DNA of 64,000 nt from Methanobrevibacter sp. (GTDB taxonomy: Archaea; Methanobacteriota; Methanobacteria; Methanobacteriales; Methanobacteriaceae). Below the pieces are notes generated by a model, which saw only the letters and a list, made by a program, of their open reading frames with translations, ran no database searches and was not told the DNA's origin. Position numbers and translations under genes: made by a program. How positions within the stretch are numbered: the first letter of the stretch is position 1; each line of letters starts with the position of its first letter. This document shows, in pieces, positions 38,766 through 48,483 of the stretch. Where the stretch lies: the NCBI RefSeq assembly GCF_017431965.1, contig NZ_JAFRKB010000039.1, positions 64,818-128,817 of the forward strand, given 5' to 3'.

Positions 38766-39449
38766 ATGGTTGTATGTCCTGATTGTGGAAAAGATGTAAA
38801 AGATGCAAAATTTTGTTCAAATTGTGGCGCGGTTCTTCATAAAGCTGAAGAGCCTGTTGAGGAAGTTGCAGATGAAAGTGCTAATGAAATGATTGATAAT
38901 GAAGTTGTAGAAGAAGTTGTTCCTGAAGATGTTGTTGGAGAGGAAACTATCGAAGTTAAAACAGCCAGCAATCAAGCTGATGAGGAACCAATTGAAACAA
39001 ATATAGTTAAAAAGTCCAAGTTCTGTGCAAATTGCGGTGCTGAAATCACTGAGAATACTGCATTTTGCCCGCAATGTGGTTTCAAACTTAATCAAGAGGA
39101 AGTGCCTCAGACAAAATTCTGTCAAAGTTGCGGTAAAAAAATCAATATAAATGCAGAAATTTGTCCTCATTGTGGTGTAAGAGTTGCACCTGCACCTTTA
39201 AGTCAGGAAAAAAGTGTTGCTGTGGCTGCGATATTAAGTTTCTTGTTCCCTGGTTTAGGTCACCTATACAATGGATTAACTAGAAAGGGAGTTAGCTTTA
39301 TTATTGCATATATAGTATCAGCAATCCTAATATTTCTTCTAATTGGTTTTATTTTAATTTTCATAGTGTGGATTTGGGCGTTATTCGATGCAATCAAAAC
39401 CACTGAAGCCATTAACAATGGAGAATATGTTGAAGATAAATTATTCTAA
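38766..39449 (+). CDS. Membrane protein with three zinc ribbons
   Basis: A 227-residue protein with a zinc ribbon at residues 4-20 (C-P-D-C-G, F-C-S-N-C-G), an acidic linker, a second ribbon (F-C-A-N-C-G / F-C-P-Q-C-G), a third (F-C-Q-S-C-G / I-C-P-H-C-G), and a C-terminal membrane part that starts [12 protein letters not shown]. The latter is a TM2-like motif with two or three helices. The function is unknown; such proteins are common in methanogens and Clostridia. AGGTGAT lies before ATG 38766, eight bases after truD. Confidence 0.85.
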   Translation: MVVCPDCGKDVKDAKFCSNCGAVLHKAEEPVEEVADESANEMIDNEVVEEVVPEDVVGEETIEVKTASNQADEEPIETNIVKKSKFCANCGAEITENTAFCPQCGFKLNQEEVPQTKFCQSCGKKININAEICPHCGVRVAPAPLSQEKSVAVAAILSFLFPGLGHLYNGLTRKGVSFIIAYIVSAILIFLLIGFILIFIVWIWALFDAIKTTEAINNGEYVEDKLF

Positions 39450-39463
39450 ATAGATGTGATTTA

Positions 39464-39853
39464 ATGATTGAATGTAGAAGTATTGCAAAAGGAAAAGCTA
39501 AGGGGGAGTTAATTACCTCCTCAGAACCAATCAGTTTTCTTGGAGGGGTGAATCCTCAAAACGGCCAAATTATTGATCCGAATCATGAACTTAAAGGAGA
39601 AATAATTAAGGATAAGGTATTGTTCATTCCAGGGGGAAAAGGTTCCACTGTTGGGTCTTACGTGATTTTTCAGATGATGAAAAACAATACTGCTCCTAAA
39701 GCAATTATTTGTCTTAATGCCGAACCGATTATTGCTACTGGCGCAATAATGTCTGATATTCCGATGGTCGACTCACCTGCTGAGACTAAAGAACTGACTG
39801 ACGGAACTTTGGTTGAAGTTGACGGCGATAACGGAACAATCGAAATTTTGTAG
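39464..39853 (+). CDS. Phosphomevalonate dehydratase small subunit (aconitase X swivel)
   Basis: A DUF126/aconitase-X small subunit of 129 aa with [28 protein letters not shown] and a C-terminal swivel strand. With the large subunit it dehydrates 5-phosphomevalonate to trans-anhydromevalonate 5-phosphate in the archaeal mevalonate pathway that makes isoprenoid lipids. The large subunit is not next to it. The amidohydrolase gene follows after seven bases. Confidence 0.88.
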   Translation: MIECRSIAKGKAKGELITSSEPISFLGGVNPQNGQIIDPNHELKGEIIKDKVLFIPGGKGSTVGSYVIFQMMKNNTAPKAIICLNAEPIIATGAIMSDIPMVDSPAETKELTDGTLVEVDGDNGTIEIL

Positions 39854-39860
39854 GTGAAGT

Positions 39861-41075
39861 ATGCAAACTCTAATTGAAAATGTTAATATAATCAACCCTT
39901 TTGAAGAAGTAAAAACTAATCAGAATGTTTTAATAGAGGATAATCTAATTAAGGAAATTTCTTCAGATAAAATTGCCGCTAAAAATAATGTCAATGTCCT
40001 TGATGGTAATGATAATTATTTATTGAGCGGATTTATTGATTGTCATTGCCATATTTTTGCTAAAGGATTTCATAAAGAGGAAAATATGGCAAATCCGTTA
40101 GGAATTCATTTTTACAATGCTGTTCCCCACTCATTGCAGACTATCAATGCAGGAGTTACATCAATTAGGGATTGCGGATCTGCTGATTTGAGTTTTAAAT
40201 TGGCTCAGCAAAGAAATTTGTTTACCGCTCCTAAAATCTATTTATCAATCACTCCGTTAGTCATGACTGGAGGGCATTTTGATTTGCTATTGCCTTCCGG
40301 CTTTGATATGGAGATAATGTATCCTGGATTTCCAAAAGGAAGATGTGATGGTATAGAAGAAGTCTTAAAAAAGACTCGAGAAGTGAAAAGAGCGGGCGCT
40401 GATTTTATAAAGGTAATGGCAAGTGGAGGGGTTTTGACTACAAACACTTCTCCCGAATTTGCTCAGTTCAATAAAAAGGAACTTAAAACCATTGTTAAGG
40501 AAGCAAGTGCTAATGACATGAAGGTTTCAGCGCACTGCCATAGCCTAAAAGGAATGAACAACTGTATTGATGCAGGATTTTCATCAATTGAACATGCTAC
40601 ATTCATCGATAAAAAGACAGCTTGTAAAATGGTTAAAAAGAATGTAAGTTTGGTTCCAACACTTCTGGTTCATCAATTTTTATACAAAAACGGTTTTCCT
40701 GCATGGGACAGCTATGCTGAAGAAAAAACCCAGAAATTAAAAGAAATTGTCAAAGTTCACAAGGAAAATATTTCAATCGCCTATGAAGAAGGTGTAAATA
40801 TATTGATGGGAACCGATAGCGGAGTGATTCCGCATGGACACAACTTGGAAGAATTGATTCATCTAACTGATATTGGAATGTCTGCTGATGAAGCCATTGC
40901 CAGCGGAACAATAAAAGCAGCACAATATTTAAATCAGGATAATTTGGGTTTGGTAAAGGAAAATTACATTGCCGACTTGATTTTAGTCAATTCAAATCCT
41001 TTGGATGATGTTTCCATTTTAAGCGATAATGACAATATATTGAATGTTATGCAAGATGGCAGGATAGTTAAATGA
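39861..41075 (+). CDS. Amidohydrolase-family metal-dependent hydrolase
   Basis: A 404-residue TIM-barrel amidohydrolase of the imidazolonepropionase-like group: an N-terminal beta sandwich (E-N-V-N-I-I-N-P-F), the metal motif D-C-H-C-H, K-V-M-A-S-G-G-V with the bridging lysine, histidines in S-A-H-C-H and I-E-H-A, and the catalytic Asp in M-G-T-D-S-G. The substrate cannot be read; relatives cleave dipeptides with proline or cyclic amides. The nitroreductase-like gene starts in its last codons (ATGA overlap). Confidence 0.88.
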   Translation: MQTLIENVNIINPFEEVKTNQNVLIEDNLIKEISSDKIAAKNNVNVLDGNDNYLLSGFIDCHCHIFAKGFHKEENMANPLGIHFYNAVPHSLQTINAGVTSIRDCGSADLSFKLAQQRNLFTAPKIYLSITPLVMTGGHFDLLLPSGFDMEIMYPGFPKGRCDGIEEVLKKTREVKRAGADFIKVMASGGVLTTNTSPEFAQFNKKELKTIVKEASANDMKVSAHCHSLKGMNNCIDAGFSSIEHATFIDKKTACKMVKKNVSLVPTLLVHQFLYKNGFPAWDSYAEEKTQKLKEIVKVHKENISIAYEEGVNILMGTDSGVIPHGHNLEELIHLTDIGMSADEAIASGTIKAAQYLNQDNLGLVKENYIADLILVNSNPLDDVSILSDNDNILNVMQDGRIVK

Positions 41076-41863
41076 AGCTACTGATTGATAAAGAATTGTG
41101 TAAAGCATGCAAATTGTGCCAACAGGTTTGTATTCGTGATAATATTATTGTAAAAGATTTTGCAATTGAAACAGGAAGCAACTGTTTTGAATGCGGCCAT
41201 TGCATGGCCATCTGCAAGGAAGGAGCAATTACCCTCAAATCATTTTTAGGCCATGAGGATAGGATAGTGGATTATAATCCTCGTGAAATACCGGTGGGGT
41301 ATGAAGATTTGCTCCAATTCTTAAAGCAGAGAAGATCTATCCGTTGGTTTAAAAACAAGAAAATAGATAAAGAAACTTTTTTTAAATTATTTGAAGGTGC
41401 TTATTACTCGCCCTCTGCTCAAAACCAGCAGGATGTGGAATTTGTAGTTTTGGATGAAAAATTGGATGAATTCATGGAACTTGTATATGATATAATCAAA
41501 GTCAAGGAAGATGAGTTTTTCAGAATTAAGGAATTTGGAGATTATTTAAGGGATAACTCTACAAAAGAATTCCATCCCTTGCTTTGGGAGGGTAGTCAAT
41601 TGATATTGACATTTTCAACCGATAAAACCAGTGCGGTAATAGCTAATACCCGTCTGGAATTGCTTGCTTACTCATTAGGTCTTGGAGGATTTTATTCATT
41701 GTTTATATTAAAGGCAGATGAAATCGACCATGAAAAACTGATGGAATTTTTCCCGGAAATTAATCGGGATAAGCATATGTACTCGTCTTTTATCATAGGA
41801 TATCCAAAAAAGAGGTTTAGAAGGACTATTCCTCACAAAGAAATTAAGGTGACATTCAAATAA
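41072..41863 (+). CDS. Ferredoxin-nitroreductase fusion
   Basis: A 263-residue protein. Residues 1-60 carry two 4Fe-4S motifs (C-K-A-C-K-L-C-Q-Q-V-C and C-F-E-C-G-H-C-M-A-I-C), followed by an FMN nitroreductase domain from about 85 (R-R-S-I-R-W-F-K, Y-S-P-S-A-Q-N-Q-Q, L-G-L-G-G-F-Y). The clusters would pass electrons to flavin for reduction of an unknown substrate. AGGATAG lies before the ATG, which overlaps the amidohydrolase stop. Confidence 0.88.
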   Translation: MKLLIDKELCKACKLCQQVCIRDNIIVKDFAIETGSNCFECGHCMAICKEGAITLKSFLGHEDRIVDYNPREIPVGYEDLLQFLKQRRSIRWFKNKKIDKETFFKLFEGAYYSPSAQNQQDVEFVVLDEKLDEFMELVYDIIKVKEDEFFRIKEFGDYLRDNSTKEFHPLLWEGSQLILTFSTDKTSAVIANTRLELLAYSLGLGGFYSLFILKADEIDHEKLMEFFPEINRDKHMYSSFIIGYPKKRFRRTIPHKEIKVTFK

Positions 41864-41933
41864 TTTAGTATTACCTAAACTTTTTTATTGTATTAAAAAT
41901 AAAACTATTGTTATAACTTTGGGGGGAGAAATC

Positions 41934-44426
41934 ATGGCAAAGCTTAAAAGTATGGATTTGCCGATTGAAGGAATGCATTGTGCATCATGTGTTTTAAGCG
42001 TTAATAAAACATTTGAAAAAATAGATGGTGTAGAAGAAGTGGATGCGGATTTAGCCGCAAATAAACTGCATATAACAGTAAACCCTAAAAAAATTTCCTA
42101 TGAAGAGATGGAAAGGCTGGTAAAAAACTTAGGTTTTGAACTGCACTCCGATGAAATGACATTAAGAATCCAAGGTATGCATTGTGCTTCCTGCACCATG
42201 AATGTAGAAAATTTCTTAATAAGATTGGATGGAATTTTTGATGTAAAGGCAGATTTGACTTCACAATCAGCAAAAATCAGATATGATGCATCAAAAATCG
42301 ATATGGATGAAATTGAAAAAACAATTGAATCATTAGGATTTGAGCTTTTAGGAATTGAAGGTCAAAGCGAAATTGACGAAGAAGCTATTTATCAAAAGGA
42401 CTTAAGAGAAAAACGTAACAGAATTATTGTAGGTCTTATTTTTTCAGCTATTTTAATGATTTTAATGTTTAGCGGATGGGATCCGTTAATGGGAGTAACT
42501 CATTCAATTAAGCAAGCCGTTGGCATTGATATATCCTCAATGGGACTTTTATCATTAATCGCAAGTATTGCTCCATTTTTATATGTATCCTTACCTATTT
42601 TAAAAGCGGGAGTCAACGGTCTGATGCATAAGAATCTCAATATGGATGTAATGTATTCAATGGGTATTGTGGTTGCATATGTTTCAAGTATTTTAGGAAC
42701 ATTCCACATAGTGCTTGACCATTCATTCATGTTTTATGATTCAGCCGTAATGCTTCCATCATTTTTAATGATTGGAAGGTATTTGGAGGCAAGAGCCAAA
42801 AAGAGGACATCCGATTCCATAAGGGAATTGATAGGTCTTCAACCGACTGTAGCGACTGCAATCGAAATAGATGAAAACGGCGAAATAACCTCTCAAAAGG
42901 AAGTTTCAATATCAGACATCGTTCTTGATGACTTATTGCTTGTTAAACCGGGTGAAAAAATCCCTGTTGATGGTGATGTTGTCGGCGGTGAATCGTATGT
43001 GGATGAATCAATGATTAATGGTGAACCGATTCCTAAAGTTAAAAAAGATGGTGAAGAGGTATTTGCAGGAACTATTAACCAGGATGGAGTTTTATACATC
43101 AAAGCTAAAAAAATCGGAAAAGAGACAGTATTGTCAAACATCATTCGTTTAGTGGAAAAAGCTCAATCCTCAAGACCTCCAGTCCAAAAGTTCGCAAATA
43201 CAATCGTAACATACTTCATTCCAGTTATTTTAACAATAGCTATTGCGGTATTTTTAATATGGTATGTCGTCTTGGGAGCTCCGTTATTGTTCTCACTCAC
43301 TTGTCTGATTTCAATATTGGTTGTAGCATGCCCATGTGCATTGGGTTTAGCCACTCCAACTGCAGTCACTGTCGGTGTTGGAAGAGCGGCGGAATTCGGT
43401 ATTTTAATTAAAAATGGGGATACTTTAGAAAATGCAGGTCAAATTGATGTTGCCGCATTTGATAAAACCGGAACAATCACGGAAGGAAAGCCTGAAGTTG
43501 ATGATATAATCGGTTATGGAATTTCCGATGAGGAACTGATAAGGCTCGTTGCAAGTGTGGAGCAAAATTCCACCCATCCGATTGCCAAAGCTATTGTAAA
43601 CAAATCCAAAGAATTGAATCTGGAGTTAGATCAAACATCCGAATTTGAAAATGTAACAGGCAAGGGACTTAAGGCAGTTCTCAACGAAAGTGAGGTTCTT
43701 GCTGGAAATTTGGCTTTGATGGAATCTAGTGGTGTTGAAGTTTCAAATGATTTGATTGATAAATATCATGAACTTGAAAGACAAAGCAAAACAATTATCT
43801 TTTTAGCTCAAGATAAATCCGTTAAAGGTATTTTAAGCCTATCAGATAAGATTAAAGATAACTCTAAAAGAACAATTGAAGAACTGCATAAGATGGGTGT
43901 TGAAACATACATGCTGACAGGAGACAATGAATCTACAGCACTAACCGTTGCAAATGAAGTTGGAATTGATAATGTAAAGGCAGGAATCCTTCCGGAAAAC
44001 AAACTTGATATTGTAAAGGAAACTCAAGCAAACAACACCAAAAAGGTTTTATTTGTTGGAGACGGCATTAACGATGCACCTGCTTTAACACAAGCGGACA
44101 TTGGTGTAGCTATGGGTAATGGAACTGATATAGCTATGGAAAGTGGAGACATTGTTGTCATGGAAGGCGATTTGGAAAATGTCGTTGCAGCAGTACAGTT
44201 TTCTAAAAAAGTAATGAGAAGAATTAAGGAGAATATATTTTGGGCATTTGCATATAACTCAATATTGATTCCGGTTGCCGCTGGAGTGTTATATCCAACC
44301 TTCGGCATAACATTCGAACCTGCTTTGGCGGGTCTTGCAATGGCAATGAGTTCCGTAACAGTGATTACATTATCTTTGATGCTTAAAAGGTATGTTCCTG
44401 AGATAAAAAGAGAAAGTAAAAATTAA
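41934..44426 (+). CDS. copA: Copper-exporting P-type ATPase
   Basis: A P1B-type ATPase of 830 aa. It has two N-terminal heavy-metal-associated domains with G-M-H-C-A-S-C at about residues 15 and 85, eight membrane helices with the transport motif A-C-P-C-A-L-G, phosphorylation site D-K-T-G-T-I-T, H-P in T-H-P-I-A-K-A, and G-D-G-I-N-D-A-P. C-P-C with these HMA domains indicates Cu(I) export. The actuator motif reads M-I-N-G-E-P, where the usual form is T-G-E. GGGGGGAG precedes ATG 41934. A hairpin follows the stop. Confidence 0.93.
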   Translation: MAKLKSMDLPIEGMHCASCVLSVNKTFEKIDGVEEVDADLAANKLHITVNPKKISYEEMERLVKNLGFELHSDEMTLRIQGMHCASCTMNVENFLIRLDGIFDVKADLTSQSAKIRYDASKIDMDEIEKTIESLGFELLGIEGQSEIDEEAIYQKDLREKRNRIIVGLIFSAILMILMFSGWDPLMGVTHSIKQAVGIDISSMGLLSLIASIAPFLYVSLPILKAGVNGLMHKNLNMDVMYSMGIVVAYVSSILGTFHIVLDHSFMFYDSAVMLPSFLMIGRYLEARAKKRTSDSIRELIGLQPTVATAIEIDENGEITSQKEVSISDIVLDDLLLVKPGEKIPVDGDVVGGESYVDESMINGEPIPKVKKDGEEVFAGTINQDGVLYIKAKKIGKETVLSNIIRLVEKAQSSRPPVQKFANTIVTYFIPVILTIAIAVFLIWYVVLGAPLLFSLTCLISILVVACPCALGLATPTAVTVGVGRAAEFGILIKNGDTLENAGQIDVAAFDKTGTITEGKPEVDDIIGYGISDEELIRLVASVEQNSTHPIAKAIVNKSKELNLELDQTSEFENVTGKGLKAVLNESEVLAGNLALMESSGVEVSNDLIDKYHELERQSKTIIFLAQDKSVKGILSLSDKIKDNSKRTIEELHKMGVETYMLTGDNESTALTVANEVGIDNVKAGILPENKLDIVKETQANNTKKVLFVGDGINDAPALTQADIGVAMGNGTDIAMESGDIVVMEGDLENVVAAVQFSKKVMRRIKENIFWAFAYNSILIPVAAGVLYPTFGITFEPALAGLAMAMSSVTVITLSLMLKRYVPEIKRESKN

Positions 44427-44448
44427 CTATTTTTTTAAATAGTTAATT
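44421..44448. terminator. Hairpin between copA and the convergent membrane gene
   Basis: A perfect 12-bp inverted repeat (AATTAACTATTT / AAATAGTTAATT) with a TTTT loop overlaps the copA stop codon and abuts the end of the convergent gene. It fits a two-way terminator. Confidence 0.65.
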
Positions 44449-45280
44449 TAATTTTTAATTTTCCAAGTTTTGGAGCTAAAAAGTTATAGAAGATAGCAAT
44501 AAGCGCAGCGGATATAAATCCACCTACAAAACCGGTAATCACATTGCTGATGAGGGTTACTATATTTCCACCACTAATTAACATAATTATTCCAAAAATC
44601 AAGTTTAATATTCCGCCAATTATTGCAGCCGCGATTGCAAACTTCATCATGTCTATTGATTCAATAACGGTCATCCCATTTTCTTCAGATAATTCTAATT
44701 CAACGCCCCTTCCTTTAGATGCGAGAATATTATAGATATATGCTCCAATTAATATGGAAATGAATGTTATAATGAAAGTACCAAAAATAAACATTATTAT
44801 TGTCATCGGTTGACTAATAATCATCATTATCTGATAAAGTTCCATAGCAATTAATTGTTGGCCTGAAAGCATAAATGTTTGAATTGCTGTATTAATCATT
44901 AAAGGCAAAATTATAACTGAAATCAAATAAAGCAATATTGCTTGAATTGTTGCAATAGTTGCCAAAATGGTTGCGGTTTCAGTAGGTGAAATCTTAACGA
45001 TTTCTCCATCATTTAATGCAATTTTAATGTTTTTTAATTTTTTTGCAAGTAAATTGAAAAATAGGCCTTCTGAAAAGTAGCGATAGATTCCAATCATAAA
45101 TGCGCCAACTACAAGGGTTGGTATTAGATAAAGTGCAATTCCAATATTTCCCGGAGCCAAAATTCCAAATAATAGGGTTATGACTATAGAAAATATAACT
45201 GCGAACAATACGGATATCGCTGTAAAGATTATAGTGTAGGATGTTAAATCAATTTCTTGCAATTCTTTCACGCTAATCAT
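44435..45280 (-). CDS. Multi-pass membrane protein, unknown
   Basis: A protein of about 281 aa with six or so hydrophobic helices; the last two are rich in Gly and Ile (I-I-G-G-I-L-N-L-I-F-G). A short soluble loop carries E-L-E-L-S-E-E-N-G-M. I do not recognise the family. ATG 45280 is preceded by AGGTG; the GTG at 45289 belongs to that site. It follows purB by about nine bases and is likely co-transcribed with it. Confidence 0.75.
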   Translation of the reverse strand: MISVKELQEIDLTSYTIIFTAISVLFAVIFSIVITLLFGILAPGNIGIALYLIPTLVVGAFMIGIYRYFSEGLFFNLLAKKLKNIKIALNDGEIVKISPTETATILATIATIQAILLYLISVIILPLMINTAIQTFMLSGQQLIAMELYQIMMIISQPMTIIMFIFGTFIITFISILIGAYIYNILASKGRGVELELSEENGMTVIESIDMMKFAIAAAIIGGILNLIFGIIMLISGGNIVTLISNVITGFVGGFISAALIAIFYNFLAPKLGKLKIKLTI

Positions 45281-45289
45281 TATAAACAC

Positions 45290-46639
45290 CTAAAACCATT
45301 CTTTGGATTTTTCAAGCAGTTCGTCGATAATTATCGCTACGGATCCTATGTAGGTATGAGGATCCATAATCTTTTCAACATCTGCTTCGGTCAAGTATTT
45401 TTGGACGTCTTCATCTTCTAGGATTAACTCACCGAGCAATAATTTTTCTTTGTTTGCTTTGATTGCATTTTTTCTAACAATTCCGTAAGCGGTCTGTTTT
45501 CCCATTCCAGCACGGGTAAGTTCGGCCATTAATCTTTCAGCCATTATTAAACCGTTGGTCAAGTTTAGGTTTCTTTCGATGTTTTCATCGTAAAATACTA
45601 GATTGCTCATCAATTTAATGGTTAAGTTTAGGATGTAGTCAGTTAAAATACAACTTTCCGGAAACATTATCCTTTCGCATGAAGAGTTGGTCAAGTCTCT
45701 TTCATGCCAAAGAGGGTTATTGTCCAAAGCGGCATTGACATATGATTTGATGATTCTTGCAACACCACAGATTCTCTCAGCAGTAATCGGATTCATTTTA
45801 TGCGGCATGGTGCTACTTCCAACTTGCTTTTCAGGGTCGAAGTATTCGCCGACTTCCATTAGCTCAGTTCTTTGCAGGCTTCTTATTTCTAATCCAATCT
45901 TGTCTAATGTACTTGCAATATTTGCTAAAACACTTATGAATTCAACATGGTTGTCTCTTTGAACTACTTGGTTTGTGATTGTGGCTGCGGGAAGTCCTAA
46001 TATTTCAGCCACGCTTTTGTGAATTTCCCAACCTTGTTCTCCTAAAGCGGCAGTGGTTCCAACTGCTCCGTCCATCATTCCAATACAGACATTTGATTCA
46101 GCATTTTCTAATCTTACATATTGCCTGTGGAGTTCATCAGCCCAAATACCAAATTTCATACCATATGTGGTTGGAAGTGCATGCTGGCCGTGTGTACGTC
46201 CAATGCAAACTTTCATTTTGTTTTCTTCAGCTAATTTGAGCATTATTTTAGTTAATCTTTCGAGTTTTTCTTTTAAAACAGCAATTGAATCTCTGATAAG
46301 CAATGAATTTGAACTGTCTACAATATCATTGGAGGTCGCACCGAAGTGAACATATTCACCGGCACCGTTTTCGCAAACTTCTGTAATTCCCTTTGATAAT
46401 GCGGCAATGTCGTGGTTGGTTTCAGCTTCAATAGCTTTTACTCGTTCTAATTTAACAAATTCGGTTGTGGCCTTTGCGGCAATTTCATCTGCAACCTCTT
46501 GCGGAATAATTCCTAGTTTTCCTTCGGCTTGAGCCAACGCAGATTCGACATCTAACATTCTCTGTAATTTATTCTCTTCCTCCCAAATTTTTTTCATTTC
46601 GGGAGTACCATATCTAAATTCGATTGGGTGTATAGCCAT
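45290..46639 (-). CDS. purB: Adenylosuccinate lyase
   Basis: A fumarase/aspartase-superfamily enzyme that acts twice in purine synthesis (SAICAR and adenylosuccinate cleavage). It has R-Y-G-T-P-E-M at the N-terminus, T-S-N-D-I-V-D-S, G-R-T-H-G-Q-H-A, and the superfamily signature G-S-S-T-M-P-H-K-M-N-P. At 449 aa it is normal. GAGAT lies before the ATG. It is divergent from the small HTH gene. Confidence 0.96.
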   Translation of the reverse strand: MAIHPIEFRYGTPEMKKIWEEENKLQRMLDVESALAQAEGKLGIIPQEVADEIAAKATTEFVKLERVKAIEAETNHDIAALSKGITEVCENGAGEYVHFGATSNDIVDSSNSLLIRDSIAVLKEKLERLTKIMLKLAEENKMKVCIGRTHGQHALPTTYGMKFGIWADELHRQYVRLENAESNVCIGMMDGAVGTTAALGEQGWEIHKSVAEILGLPAATITNQVVQRDNHVEFISVLANIASTLDKIGLEIRSLQRTELMEVGEYFDPEKQVGSSTMPHKMNPITAERICGVARIIKSYVNAALDNNPLWHERDLTNSSCERIMFPESCILTDYILNLTIKLMSNLVFYDENIERNLNLTNGLIMAERLMAELTRAGMGKQTAYGIVRKNAIKANKEKLLLGELILEDEDVQKYLTEADVEKIMDPHTYIGSVAIIIDELLEKSKEWF

Positions 46640-46787
46640 TATATCATCTCATTAAAATGAATTATTTAAAATTCTATTAATTATTTTGTTACTTTGTATG
46701 TATTATATTTTTTTTACAACACATTTATATAGGTTCTATAAAAGAAATACTATCAACCATTTATATGACATATAAATAGGTGATTAT

Positions 46788-46991
46788 TTGGAAACTAGAA
46801 TCAGACAGTTTCGCCAGAAATTAGGCATTACGCAACAAGAACTTGCCGATTCCGTTGGCGTAACTCGTCAAACAGTAAATGCTTTGGAAAATGCTCGCTA
46901 TAACCCTTCCTTATTGTTGGCCTATAAAATTACTAAGAAACTGGGAAAAGATTATATAGAAGATGTTTTTATCTTCGATAATGTTGATTAA
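46788..46991 (+). CDS. Small XRE-type HTH regulator
   Basis: A 67-residue protein that is little more than a Cro/C1-type helix-turn-helix: [20 protein letters not shown], then [17 protein letters not shown] and a short tail D-V-F-I-F-D. This YozG-like type is common in Methanobacteriales. TTG 46788 lies five bases after AGGTG. The TATA-like TTTATATAG near 46730 probably serves it. The target is unknown. Confidence 0.88.
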   Translation: METRIRQFRQKLGITQQELADSVGVTRQTVNALENARYNPSLLLAYKITKKLGKDYIEDVFIFDNVD

Positions 46992-47207
46992 ATACCAAAA
47001 CTAGATGGTTTTTCATACTATTTAACAGTTATCTGCGGGATGAGGAGATTTGGATTTGGAAAAATCTTAATGGTATTAGCAATGCTTATGTTTGATTTAT
47101 AATGGTTAAATAGGCATTACAGTTAATCTTTGTTTCATTAAATCATTATAGATTATTAAAATTTAATTAAAGATGGAGTTTTTCCATTATTATTTTTTTT
47201 TGATATT

Positions 47208-47969
47208 ATGTCGTTCAATGAAAAACTTAAAGGTATTCCGATTAAGGAAGTGCTGATTGTCATTATACTTGCTTATTTTGTAATTTTTCCTTTGAAATTT
47301 TTAAATATAGGTGGGGGCGTGGAATTGACCAATCTGATTATAATTCTTTATTTTATTTTCAAATTAAGAAATTATACATCCGAATTTTTGGCTGAAATTT
47401 CAGATATTTTTTCAAAAATTTCATTTAAGCATATCTTATTTATTGTATTGGCCAACATTTGCTTTTCTTACGGCATGCTTTATTTGTCTAATCTCATAAT
47501 CCATGTAATTCCACCTAATAGTTTTCTATCGTTTTTCATTCCAGTAAAAAGCATCTACTTGGGATTCTTCGGCATTTTAAGTTTCATTTCCATAATTCTA
47601 GTTTCTCCTATTGCCGAGGAATTGATTTTTAGGGGAATTTTCTTAAACAAACTTATGTTAGTAGTTCCGACAGCCTTCGCAATACTGATTTCATCACTGC
47701 TTTTTGCTTCACTTCATAGCTTTGGAAGCATCTTTTCAGCATTTATATTTGCGGTATGCATGGCGATACTGTATCTTAAAAGTGAAAATATTTTTGTGCC
47801 CATTATTGGGCATTTTTTGAATAACTTTATTGGCGAGAGCGTTTATCATATTGACCAGGCTAAAGTCTTGTTCACAAACAGCATTGTGATGGTTGCAATG
47901 TCTATCTTAGCTATTGTCTCATTCATTTTTATTTTAATATTCATTAATTCAAGCATGAAAAATATTTAA
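47208..47969 (+). CDS. CPBP-family intramembrane protease
   Basis: A 253-residue membrane protein with about seven helices and the Abi/CPBP motifs: E-E-L-I-F-R-G in helix 4, S-L-L-F-A-S-L-H with the metal-binding histidine, and H-F-L-N-N near the end. This is the CAAX prenyl protease-like (type II) glutamic/metal intramembrane protease family. Archaeal members' substrates are not known. Confidence 0.88.
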   Translation: MSFNEKLKGIPIKEVLIVIILAYFVIFPLKFLNIGGGVELTNLIIILYFIFKLRNYTSEFLAEISDIFSKISFKHILFIVLANICFSYGMLYLSNLIIHVIPPNSFLSFFIPVKSIYLGFFGILSFISIILVSPIAEELIFRGIFLNKLMLVVPTAFAILISSLLFASLHSFGSIFSAFIFAVCMAILYLKSENIFVPIIGHFLNNFIGESVYHIDQAKVLFTNSIVMVAMSILAIVSFIFILIFINSSMKNI

Positions 47970-47996
47970 ATAATTCAAAGATAAAGATATTTTAAT

Positions 47997-48398
47997 ATGG
48001 ATTTAAGAAAAATTGGAATAGCTTTGATTTTCATTGGAATTGTCATCACTGTTGTTTTCATTGGTGATGATAAAATATTTGTTCCTGCTTTGACCGTCAC
48101 TGTTTTGGGATTTTTCATAACTGTTGTTGGTTTTGTCGATGAAATAAGAAAAAGAAAAATTATCAATGACAAGCTTGAAGAGGATATTGGAAATATTCTT
48201 CAACCGTTAATCACAAAATATTCAAATTTGAATAAACAATATCGTAGCCAATATTCCGGCGATGAGTATGTTCAAAAAAGAATTCAGCTAAATAAGGATT
48301 TGGAGAGGGAAATAGGTGAAAATATTCCTTATTTGGAAAGCAGGGAAATCAAAAAGATTGTAATAGAATTCAGCAGGGAACAGGATAAGATGCAATAA
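47997..48398 (+). CDS. Small membrane protein with coiled-coil tail
   Basis: A 133-residue protein with two hydrophobic helices (about residues 5-22 and 28-47) joined by a tight charged turn, then a charged helical tail that looks like a coiled coil. It is not recognised. It starts 27 bases after the protease gene and ends 85 bases before trpE. Confidence 0.65.
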   Translation: MDLRKIGIALIFIGIVITVVFIGDDKIFVPALTVTVLGFFITVVGFVDEIRKRKIINDKLEEDIGNILQPLITKYSNLNKQYRSQYSGDEYVQKRIQLNKDLEREIGENIPYLESREIKKIVIEFSREQDKMQ

Positions 48399-48420
48399 TT
48401 TTTTTGATGTTCTCCTCAAA

Positions 48421-48456
48421 TGTACAAAAAGTTACAACAAGGTTTTAAATAGTACA
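48421..48456 (+). promoter_or_regulatory. TRP boxes in the trp promoter
   Basis: TGTACA at 48421-48426 matches the site of the archaeal tryptophan regulator TrpY known from Methanothermobacter. A second, imperfect AGTACA at 48451-48456 lies just after the TATA-like TTTTAAAT (48443-48450). A repressor bound here would block the trp promoter. The regulator gene itself is not in the window. Confidence 0.7.
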
Positions 48457-48483
48457 TTATACTAAGTTTATAATAGTGATAGA

